Shown here piece by piece: positions 1 through 4,875 of a stretch of 6,015 nt of DNA (within the stretch, counting starts at the first letter, position 1; each line of letters begins with the position of its first letter). The notes under the pieces were generated by a model that was given only the letters and a program-made list of their open reading frames with translations, had not been told where the DNA came from and made no database searches. Made by a program: the position numbers and the translations under genes. Source of the DNA: Solobacterium sp. (GTDB lineage: Bacteria > Bacillota_I > Bacilli_A > Erysipelotrichales > Erysipelotrichaceae); contig JAFOLE010000311.1 of NCBI GenBank assembly GCA_017419465.1, forward strand, positions 1 to 6,015, read 5' to 3'.

Positions 1-6
1 GGCTGA

Positions 7-29
7 TCTGACTGTATGCCTACAGCAGA
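7..29. repeat. Stem-loop with TGCC loop at left edge
   Basis: TCTG (7-10) and CTGTA (12-16) pair with TACAG (21-25) and CAGA (26-29), leaving one bulged A at 11 and a TGCC tetraloop at 17-20. This gives nine base pairs. There is no T-run after it, so it does not look like an intrinsic terminator. It sits just upstream of two further palindromes, so the left edge of the window may be one structured element or the end of a mobile element. Its function is unknown. Confidence 0.4.
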
Positions 30-31
30 AA

Positions 32-58
32 GGCCAGGAACCACTGGTGCTCCTGACC
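32..58. repeat. Imperfect palindrome, copy 1 of a two-copy repeat
   Basis: CAGGA (35-39) pairs with TCCTG (51-55), with an inner ACC/GGT helix (40-42 with 46-48) and outer GG/CC pairs. The core CCAGGA...TGCTCCTGA recurs about 66 bases further on (copy 2). Because each copy is itself a dyad, each could fold as a hairpin or serve as an inverted-repeat binding site. One reading frame across it (2-64) gives a short peptide ending in GQEPLVLLTS and a stop. That ending faintly resembles the 'PLxLLTN' segment of IS4-type DDE transposases, so a decayed insertion sequence is possible but unproven. Confidence 0.45.
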
Positions 59-97
59 TCTTAATCATATGTTTGATGAAGGTTATCTTCCTACTAT

Positions 98-120
98 GAC
101 CAGGACCAGTGTGCTCCTGA
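98..120. repeat. Imperfect palindrome, copy 2 of the repeat
   Basis: CAGGAC (101-106) pairs with G113 and TCCTG (115-119), with C114 bulged and a short loop. It shares CCAGGA, CCA and TGCTCCTGA with copy 1 at 32-58 but is two bases shorter. The homology to the PHP phosphoesterase remnant begins about 20 bases after this copy. The repeat may therefore mark the edge of an inserted or deleted segment. Whether it belongs to a repeat family elsewhere in the genome cannot be seen here. Confidence 0.45.
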
Positions 121-138
121 TTTCAGAATAGAAAAAAC

Positions 139-507
139 ACCGATAATCTGATTTCCTGCATGCGGAATCCGAAGGTGAAGTTTGTCACGCATCCGGACGA
201 TGACCATACACCGCTGAACTATGACCGCCTGACGGATGCCGCAAAGGAAACGCACACCGCGCTTGAAATAAACAACAGTTCCCTGGTCAAGAAGCAGTTC
301 CGTCTCAACTGCTATGACAATTACCGGACCATCCTGAGGCTCTGCCGTGAGAAAAATGTGCCGGTAATCGTGAACTCCGATGCCCACGATCCATCCCAGG
401 TCGGAATGCTTGATCTGGCCGTTGAACTGCTGGAATCCGAGGATTTTCCGACGGATCTGGTACTGAATGCGGACTATGATCGCCTGGTTCGGTTCCTGAC
501 GGAATGA
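139..507 (+). pseudogene. 5'-truncated PHP-domain phosphoesterase (YcdX/histidinol-phosphatase-like) remnant
   Basis: The readable frame opens after a stop at 118-120. Family-like sequence starts around 139 and continues through the first Met (160) to a stop at 505-507. Numbered from that Met, the 115 residues keep the C-terminal half of a PHP hydrolase: NPKVKFVTHPDD with a metal-ligand His at 11, LEINNSSL (35-42), and NSDAHD with Asp74 and His76. Intact members are about 240 residues and carry an N-terminal HxH metal motif that is absent here. The Met at 160 has no Shine-Dalgarno sequence. No catalytic activity is expected because half of the metal site is missing. The upstream 138 bases do not encode the missing half in any frame I read, which points to a deletion or insertion. 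The remaining frame is undamaged, so the event may be recent. Translation of a short C-terminal protein cannot be excluded. Confidence 0.7.
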
Positions 508-528
508 ATCCGGGGTGCCCAAGCAAAA

Positions 529-550
529 AAAGGAATGAATTCAGTCCTTT
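529..550. terminator. Weak, AT-rich terminator-like hairpin after the PHP remnant
   Basis: AAAGGA (529-534) pairs with TCCTTT (545-550). A·G opposes at 535/544, then TG/CA pairs close an AATT loop. A-rich sequence precedes it and a short T-stretch ends it, so it could act weakly in either direction and insulate the pur promoter from upstream transcription. The stem has few GC pairs. Its right end overlaps the proposed -35 box. Confidence 0.4.
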
Positions 551-576
551 ACTTATAAGTAAGAAAACTGTAATAT
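548..576 (+). promoter_or_regulatory. Probable sigma-A promoter of the pur operon
   Basis: TTTACT (548-553) and TAATAT (571-576) lie 17 bases apart. Each matches the sigma-A consensus (TTGACA, TATAAT) at four of six positions, in the most AT-rich stretch of the window. The predicted start at about 582-584 would place the first transcribed bases right at the foot of the PyrR-type stem, which is the usual economy of such leaders. The hexamers are imperfect and a shifted -10 (TATATC, 574-579) is also possible. Confidence 0.45.
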
Positions 577-583
577 ATCGATA

Positions 584-618
584 TCCTTTAAAGAACTAGT
601 CCAGTGAGGCAGAAAGGA
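584..618 (+). promoter_or_regulatory. PyrR-binding RNA stem-loop in the pur operon leader
   Basis: The lower stem is TCCTTT (584-589) with AAAGGA (613-618). A purine-rich internal loop on the 5' side (590-595) follows. The upper stem is C596-G612, T597-A611, bulged A598, G599-C610, T600·G609 and C601-G608. It closes the hexaloop CAGTGA (602-607). The hexaloop fits the CNGNGA pattern, and the bulged A and asymmetric internal loop are the other known signatures of PyrR-binding loops in pyrimidine operons. In that family, PyrR with UMP or UTP bound stabilises the loop and lowers downstream expression, and PRPP opposes this. Finding it before purE instead of a pyr gene is unusual. Its 3' strand also serves as the Shine-Dalgarno of the leader ORF at 627. 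The match is by eye from motif and pairing. Confidence 0.75.
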
Positions 619-619
619 A

Positions 620-669
620 ACTTGTTATGACGAAGAACAACGGTCGTTGTGAAAGTCTGATGTGCAAGT
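620..669 (+). promoter_or_regulatory. Second leader stem-loop between PyrR site and terminator 1
   Basis: ACTTG (620-624) can pair with CAAGT (665-669). Inside it, ACAAC (637-641) pairs with GTTGT (646-650) around a GGTC loop. The outer helix is compatible with both the PyrR loop and terminator 1, so it is not a classical antiterminator. It would bury the ATG at 627 within a folded region and may affect leader translation. The pairs are short, so its importance is uncertain. Confidence 0.35.
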
Positions 670-725
670 ATACCGGAAATGTAAATGAAATTTCCGGGGG
701 TTTTTTTACCAAAGTCTGTTTATAG
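627..725 (+). CDS. Possible 32-codon leader peptide ORF of the pur attenuator
   Basis: ATG at 627 is preceded by AAAGGA (613-618) with an 8-base gap, a good Shine-Dalgarno. The frame starts MTKNNGRCESLMCKYTGN and ends FFTKVCL before TAG at 723-725. Three features suggest it is more than chance. Its Shine-Dalgarno is exactly the 3' strand of the PyrR-type stem. The frame stays open through terminator 1, whose T-run is read as Phe-Phe. The stop codon ends one base before the stem of terminator 2. A ribosome on this ORF would prevent terminator 1 from folding, and at the stop it would cover the 5' arm of terminator 2. This resembles translation-coupled attenuation such as E. coli pyrBI, combined with PyrR repression of translation as known in mycobacteria. 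The peptide has Cys at 8, 13 and 31 but I recognise no family. A chance ORF of this size is possible. Confidence 0.5.
   Translation: MTKNNGRCESLMCKYTGNVNEISGGFFTKVCL
673..707 (+). terminator. Intrinsic terminator 1 (attenuator) in the purE leader
   Basis: CCGGAAAT (673-680) pairs perfectly with ATTTCCGG (690-697) around a 9-base loop. GGG and then seven T residues (701-707) follow. It lies upstream of the operon and downstream of the promoter and PyrR-type loop, so it can only act on the operon's own transcript, which makes it an attenuator. I found no long antiterminator that excludes both it and the PyrR loop. The best candidate is only GGAAA (616-620) with TTTCC (691-695). Confidence 0.85.
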
Positions 726-757
726 CCTGTGGAACCGTTTCCGCAGGTTTTTCTTTT
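726..757 (+). terminator. Intrinsic terminator 2 (attenuator) immediately before purE
   Basis: CCTGTGGAA (726-734) pairs with TTCCGCAGG (739-747). That is nine pairs including one T·G, with a CCGT tetraloop, followed by TTTTTCTTTT (748-757). The purE Shine-Dalgarno AAGGAGG (763-769) starts six bases later. It is the second terminator in 85 bases. Its 5' arm directly follows the TAG of the leader ORF. Its 3' arm TTTCCG (738-743) can also pair with CGGAAA (674-679) of terminator 1, giving an alternative fold that removes both terminators. Confidence 0.8.
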
Positions 758-776
758 ATGAGAAGGAGGAAACTAG

Positions 777-1271
777 ATGAAAAAAGTCGCAATTATTATG
801 GGATCTGATTCGGACTGGAAGGTCATGGAAAAAGCAGCCCTCACCCTGAAGGGACTGGACATTCCGTTTGAAGCACATGTATATTCCGCGCATCGTACGC
901 CGGAAGAAGCTGCACAGTTTGCGGCGTCTGCGGCGGACAACGGATTCGGTGTGATCATCGCCGGCGCCGGCATGAGCGCAGCGCTTGCCGGATGCCTTTC
1001 CGCAAAAACAACATTGCCGGTCATCGGTGTCCCCCTGGATGCCGGACTGCAGGGCGTGGATGCGCTCCTCAGCACCGTGATGATGCCTCCGGGAATCCCG
1101 GTCGGCTCCGTCGGTGTCAATGCGGCGAAGAATGCGGCACTGCTTGCGGCGGAAATTCTTGCGGTCAATGATGCGGAACTTACCGGAAAACTGGCAGCGC
1201 AGAAAGAAGCGATGCGCAATGCGGTTCTGGAAAAGGACGCAAAGATGCAGGAAACCGTAAAGGCGCTGTGA
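777..1271 (+). CDS. purE: PurE, N5-CAIR mutase / AIR carboxylase
   Basis: Cytoplasmic purine enzyme that produces CAIR, either from N5-CAIR (class I mutase, paired with PurK) or directly from AIR and CO2 (class II). At 164 residues it has the normal single-domain length. The phosphate and substrate loop GSDSD (9-13) and SAHRTP (37-42) with catalytic His39 are present, as are AGAG (62-65), PVIGVP (81-86) and VMMPPGIPVG (101-110). The usual AAHLPG segment reads AALAG here (68-72), so the second conserved histidine is Ala69 and the proline is Ala71. The SAHRTP and PVIGVP motifs look class I. No purK is in the window, so the carboxylation mode is undecided. The start is fixed by AAGGAGG (763-769) seven bases before the ATG. 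It is the first gene of the operon, directly behind two attenuator terminators. The purC and purF genes that often follow purE in Clostridia are missing here, and purM comes next. Confidence 0.93.
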   Translation: MKKVAIIMGSDSDWKVMEKAALTLKGLDIPFEAHVYSAHRTPEEAAQFAASAADNGFGVIIAGAGMSAALAGCLSAKTTLPVIGVPLDAGLQGVDALLSTVMMPPGIPVGSVGVNAAKNAALLAAEILAVNDAELTGKLAAQKEAMRNAVLEKDAKMQETVKAL

Positions 1272-1293
1272 ACCGGAAGGAAGGATAACCGAT

Positions 1294-2343
1294 ATGTCAA
1301 AAAGTTACAGTGACAGCTACAAGGCAGCCGGTGTTGATGTGACGGCCGGCTATGAATCCGTACGGCTGATGAAGGAACATGTCGAGCGGACACGGATTCC
1401 GGGTGTGCTCGATTCCATCGGCGGTTTCGGCGGACTGTTTGCGCCGGAAGTTGCCGGAATGAAAAAACCGGTGCTGGTTTCCGGCACCGACGGTGTCGGC
1501 ACAAAGATCAAGCTTGCATTCCTGATGGACCGGCATGATACGGTCGGAATCGACTGCGTTGCGATGTGTGTCAATGACGTGATCTGTGCCGGCGCGAGAC
1601 CGCTGTTCTTCCTTGATTACATTGCATGCGGAAAGAACGTGCCGGAAAAAATCGCGGAAATCGTAAAAGGCGTCAGTGAAGGCTGCGTCCAGGCAGGCTG
1701 CGCGCTGATCGGCGGTGAGACTGCTGAGCATCCGGGCATGATGCCGGAAGACGAATATGATCTTGCCGGATTTACCGTAGGTCTTGCGGATGAGGAAAAG
1801 ATCATCGACAAGGCATCGGTAAAGGAAGGCGATGTAATCATCGGTATGGCATCGAGCGGTGTTCATTCCAACGGATTCTCGCTCGTCCGCAAGGTGTTCG
1901 ATATCGGAAACTGCGATCTGAACGCCTATACAGAAGAACTTGGAAAACCGCTTGGCGAAACGCTGCTTACCCCGACGGTAATTTATGTAAAACCGGTGCT
2001 GAAACTTCTTGAAGAAGTAAACGTGCACAGCTTTGCGCATATTACCGGCGGCGGATTCCACGAAAACCTGCCGCGTGCGTTCGGTGACGCATACAGCGCA
2101 GAGATCACGGAAGGCAGCTGGGACATCCCGCCGATCTTCCGGCTGATTCAGAAGAAGGGAAACATTTCCGACCACGATATGTTCAATACCTTCAATATGG
2201 GCGTCGGCATGTGTGCGGTTGTCGCACCGGAAGATGCGGAGAAGACCGTGGAGATTCTCAATGCGAACGGTGTAAAGGCATGTGCGATCGGCCGGATCAT
2301 TCCGGGTGATCACAGCGTTGTCTTCAAGAAGGAGAACGCATGA
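1294..2343 (+). CDS. purM: PurM, phosphoribosylformylglycinamidine cyclo-ligase (AIR synthetase)
   Basis: ATP-dependent closure of FGAM to 5-aminoimidazole ribonucleotide (AIR), step 5 of the pathway. The 349 residues match the usual length of about 345. The PurM/PurL-superfamily ATP-binding N-terminal half shows GGFGGLFAPE (43-52), SGTDGVGTKIKLA (63-75), GIDCVAMCVNDVICAGARP (85-103) and GGETAEHPGMM (140-150), where many homologues have AEMPG. The C-terminal half shows SSGVHSNGFSLVRK (187-200), LTPTVIYVKP (225-234), HITGGGFHENLPR (249-261) and FNTFNMGVGM (298-307). The ATG at 1294 has AAGGAAGGAT (1277-1286) in front. It starts 22 bases after purE and its stop overlaps the purN start by four bases (ATGA, 2340-2343), so the two are probably translationally coupled. 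Nothing suggests damage. Confidence 0.97.
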   Translation: MSKSYSDSYKAAGVDVTAGYESVRLMKEHVERTRIPGVLDSIGGFGGLFAPEVAGMKKPVLVSGTDGVGTKIKLAFLMDRHDTVGIDCVAMCVNDVICAGARPLFFLDYIACGKNVPEKIAEIVKGVSEGCVQAGCALIGGETAEHPGMMPEDEYDLAGFTVGLADEEKIIDKASVKEGDVIIGMASSGVHSNGFSLVRKVFDIGNCDLNAYTEELGKPLGETLLTPTVIYVKPVLKLLEEVNVHSFAHITGGGFHENLPRAFGDAYSAEITEGSWDIPPIFRLIQKKGNISDHDMFNTFNMGVGMCAVVAPEDAEKTVEILNANGVKACAIGRIIPGDHSVVFKKENA

Positions 2344-2948
2344 TCCGGATCGCTGTGCTTGTGAGCGGCGGCGGCACAAACCTGCAGGCACTGATCAACG
2401 CCATGCAGGAAGGAAAGTTCCCGCATGCGTCAATTGAACTGGTGCTTTCGTCCAGTGACACGGCATATGCGCTGGAGCGTGCCGCAAAGGCCGGAATAAA
2501 GACCGCGGTTGTACGCCGCAAGGATTATGTCAGCCAGGATCTCTTCGATCTTGCGGTCGTTACGACCCTGAAGGATCATGACATCGACATGGTCGTGCTT
2601 GCCGGATATCTGTCAATTCTCGGACCGGCCGTGATTCAGGCCTATCCGGAGCGGATTCTCAATATTCATCCATCCCTGATTCCGTCCTTCTGCGGAAAGG
2701 GATTCTACGGACTGAAAGTCCACGAGGAAGCGCTGAAGCGCGGGGTCAAGGTGACCGGCGCCACGGTGCACTATGTCAATGAAATTCCTGACGGCGGACG
2801 GATCCTGATCCAGAAGCCGGTCATGGTACAGGACGGGGATACCCCGGAAATCCTGCAGAAACGTGTTATGGAAGAGGCAGAATGGATCATTCTGCCGGAA
2901 GCGGTCCGGATGGTTTCGGATGCGCTGGATAAAGGAGAAAGAGTATGA
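2340..2948 (+). CDS. purN: PurN, phosphoribosylglycinamide (GAR) formyltransferase
   Basis: Transfers the formyl group of 10-formyltetrahydrofolate to GAR, making FGAR (step 3). The 202 residues fit the folate-dependent PurN family. The glycine-rich phosphate loop VSGGGTNLQALI (8-19) binds GAR. MVVLAGYLSILGP (84-96) lines the folate site. The catalytic triad corresponds to Asn108 and His110 in ILNIHPSLIP (106-115) and Asp151 in EIPDGG (148-153). The SFCGKGFYGLKVHEEAL stretch (116-132) is the longer substrate loop often seen in Bacillota, compared with the shorter enterobacterial form. The start shares an ATGA with the purM stop, and the stop shares another ATGA (2945-2948) with the next gene. 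Both signal coupled translation. A formate-dependent PurT is not seen in the window. Confidence 0.97.
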   Translation: MIRIAVLVSGGGTNLQALINAMQEGKFPHASIELVLSSSDTAYALERAAKAGIKTAVVRRKDYVSQDLFDLAVVTTLKDHDIDMVVLAGYLSILGPAVIQAYPERILNIHPSLIPSFCGKGFYGLKVHEEALKRGVKVTGATVHYVNEIPDGGRILIQKPVMVQDGDTPEILQKRVMEEAEWIILPEAVRMVSDALDKGERV

Positions 2949-3661
2949 AGGCAGTCGATTTATTTGAAGAACTGAAACAGAACAGCTACCCGGGCCGCGG
3001 CATCGCGATCGGCAAGACCCCGTGCGGAAAGAAGCTCCGCATTGCGTACTTCATCATGGGCCGCAGTGAAAACAGCCGCAACCGCGTCTTCGTGGAAGAC
3101 GGCGAAGGCATCCGCACACAGGCATTTGATGAATCCAAGATGAAGGATCCGAGTCTCATCATCTATGCGCCGGTGCGTGTCATCGGTGATACGACAATCG
3201 TAACCAACGGCAATCAGACCGATACCATCTACGATGCGATCGCAGAAGGAAAGACATTTGAGGATGCACTCCGCACCCGTACCTTTGAACCGGACGGTCC
3301 GAATTTCACGCCGCGCATCTCCGCAATTGTAAAGGGCGACTTCTATGAGATGTCGATCCTCAAGAGTGCGGAAGGCGATGAACGCACGGCCCGCCGCTAC
3401 TTCTTTGACTATCCCAATGAACTGCCCGGATACGGTCATCTGATTCATACCTATGAGTCCGATGGCAACCCGCTTCCTTCCTTTGAAGGAGAGCCGACAC
3501 TCTGGGAAATGGTGAAGGAACCGTTTGATGACTGGTCCGACCATGTATGGGAAGCACTCAACCCCGACAACAAGGTATCTCTGTTCACAAGAGTCATTGA
3601 CCTTGAGACCGGCGAAACCCGCACGCATATCTATAACCGCAATCAGAAGGAGGAGAACTGA
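2945..3661 (+). CDS. purO: IMP cyclohydrolase, PurO-like (stand-alone)
   Basis: Closes FAICAR to IMP, the last step of the pathway. In most bacteria this is done by the N-terminal MGS-like domain of bifunctional PurH. The 238 residues here instead resemble the separate IMP cyclohydrolase family first known from archaea (PurO). Recognisable parts are NSYPGRGIAIGKT (13-25), IMGRSENSRNRVF (37-49), IVTNGNQTDTIYDAI (85-99) and FEPDGPNFTPRISAIV (114-129). The acidic C-terminal third (EGEPTLWEMVKEPFDDW, 181-197) looks like the bacterial subgroup. AAAGGAG (2931-2937) lies seven bases before the ATG, which overlaps the purN stop. The next gene, three bases after its start-stop junction, is the matching transformylase that makes its substrate. 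The context therefore supports the assignment strongly. The archaeal-type family suggests ancient replacement of the PurH domain. Confidence 0.9.
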   Translation: MKAVDLFEELKQNSYPGRGIAIGKTPCGKKLRIAYFIMGRSENSRNRVFVEDGEGIRTQAFDESKMKDPSLIIYAPVRVIGDTTIVTNGNQTDTIYDAIAEGKTFEDALRTRTFEPDGPNFTPRISAIVKGDFYEMSILKSAEGDERTARRYFFDYPNELPGYGHLIHTYESDGNPLPSFEGEPTLWEMVKEPFDDWSDHVWEALNPDNKVSLFTRVIDLETGETRTHIYNRNQKEEN

Positions 3662-3663
3662 CA

Positions 3664-4842
3664 ATGGCAAACGAACTGGAACTGAAATACGGCTGTAATC
3701 CCAATCAGAAACCGTCCCGCATTTTCATGGAGGACGGCAGTGAACTTCCGGTAACGGTCCTGAACGGCCGTCCGGGCTATATCAACTTCATGGACGCACT
3801 CAACAGCTGGCAGCTTGTAAAGGAACTGAAAGCCGCAACCGGACTTCCTTCTGCCGCAAGCTTCAAGCATGTATCCCCGGCAGGTGCCGCAGTCGGACTG
3901 CCGCTGAGCGACGTGGAACGCAAGATCTACTTTACCGGTGACGGTGAACTTTCTCCGCTTGCATGTGCGTATGCACGCGCACGCGGCGCAGACCGCATGA
4001 GCTCCTACGGTGACTTTGCGGCGCTGTCCGATATCTGCGATGCGGATACCGCAAATCTTCTGAAGCCGGAAGTCAGCGACGGTGTCATTGCGCCGGGCTA
4101 TACGGAAGAAGCGCTCGCAATTCTCAAAACCAAGAAGAAGGGCAACTACAATGTCCTGCAGATGGATGAATCCTACCGTCCGAATCCGATTGAACACAAG
4201 CAGGTATTCGGCATCACCTTTGAACAGGGCCGCAACGAAATCGTGATCGATGAATCCGCGGTATCCAACATTGTCACGGAAAACAAGAATCTTCCGGAAG
4301 ACGCAAAGCGTGATCTCATCATTGCGCTGATCACACTCAAGTACACACAGTCCAACTCCGTTGCCTATGCCAAGAACGGTCAGGTTATCGGTGTCGGTGC
4401 CGGCCAGCAGAGCCGTGTTCACTGTGTACGTCTTGCCGGAGACAAGGCAGACCACTGGCTGCTGCGTCAGTGCCCGAAAGTGCTGAACCTCCCGTTCCGT
4501 GAGGATATCCGCAGACCGGACCGTGACAACGCAATCGATGTCTATATCGGAAATGAGTACATGGATGTTCTGCGTGACGGCGCATGGCAGAACTTCTTCA
4601 CCGAACAGCCGTCCGTATTCACCGAAGAAGAGAAGCGCGCATGGCTCGATCAGAGCACCGGCGTTTCCCTGGGCAGTGATGCATTCTTTCCGTTCGGCGA
4701 CAACATCGAACGTGCGCACAAGAGCGGCGTCAGCTATGTTGCGGACCCGGGCGGATCGATCCGCGACGACAATGTCATTGAAACCGCAAACCGCTATGGC
4801 ATGGTTATGGCGTTCAACGGCATTCGTCTGTTCCATCATTAA
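3664..4842 (+). CDS. purH: AICAR formyltransferase, stand-alone (PurH transformylase domain only)
   Basis: Formylates AICAR with 10-formyltetrahydrofolate to give FAICAR, which the neighbouring cyclohydrolase closes to IMP. The 392 residues correspond to the C-terminal domain of bifunctional PurH (about 510-530 residues) and begin directly with LKYGCNPNQKPSRIF (7-21). The MGS-like IMP cyclohydrolase domain is absent. The active-site Lys68-His69 pair in SFKHVSPAGAA (66-76) is intact. DRMSSYGDFAALSD (110-123), EVSDGVIAPGYTEEAL (136-151), LKYTQSNSVAYAKNGQVIGV (225-244) and GAGQQSRVHCVRLAG (245-259) follow. SDAFFPFGDNIERA and DPGGSIRDD complete the C-terminus. It is preceded by AAGGAGGAG (3648-3656) and starts two bases after the upstream stop. 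I use purH for the conserved domain. Some annotators leave the monofunctional form without a symbol. Confidence 0.93.
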   Translation: MANELELKYGCNPNQKPSRIFMEDGSELPVTVLNGRPGYINFMDALNSWQLVKELKAATGLPSAASFKHVSPAGAAVGLPLSDVERKIYFTGDGELSPLACAYARARGADRMSSYGDFAALSDICDADTANLLKPEVSDGVIAPGYTEEALAILKTKKKGNYNVLQMDESYRPNPIEHKQVFGITFEQGRNEIVIDESAVSNIVTENKNLPEDAKRDLIIALITLKYTQSNSVAYAKNGQVIGVGAGQQSRVHCVRLAGDKADHWLLRQCPKVLNLPFREDIRRPDRDNAIDVYIGNEYMDVLRDGAWQNFFTEQPSVFTEEEKRAWLDQSTGVSLGSDAFFPFGDNIERAHKSGVSYVADPGGSIRDDNVIETANRYGMVMAFNGIRLFHH

Positions 4843-4875
4843 TTTACAGAACAGGGAAAGGCGGGAAATCGAAGT

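Noticed and set aside
32..120. Edge of a CRISPR array formed by the two palindromic repeats
   Set aside because: There are only two copies, they differ in length and sequence, and the spacing is not backed by a third copy or cas genes.
160..507. Intact small protein gene starting at the ATG at 160
   Set aside because: No ribosome binding site precedes it, family similarity continues upstream of the ATG, and the metal-binding N-terminal half is missing. A truncated pseudogene is the better reading.
584..757. Purine (guanine) riboswitch, PRPP/ykkC-type riboswitch or T-box as the leader element
   Set aside because: I see no three-way junction core with the paired loops of a purine aptamer, no ykkC conserved motifs, and no T-box sequence TGGNACCGCG. 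The PyrR loop pattern fits much better.
773..1504. Minus-strand open frame of 243 codons opposite purE
   Set aside because: Ser/Ala/Arg-rich low-complexity translation covering the well-supported purE and the start of purM, with no independent support.
1297..2391. Minus-strand open frame of 364 codons opposite purM
   Set aside because: It is antisense to a full-length conserved PurM and shows no recognisable motif or ribosome site. It is a codon-bias shadow.
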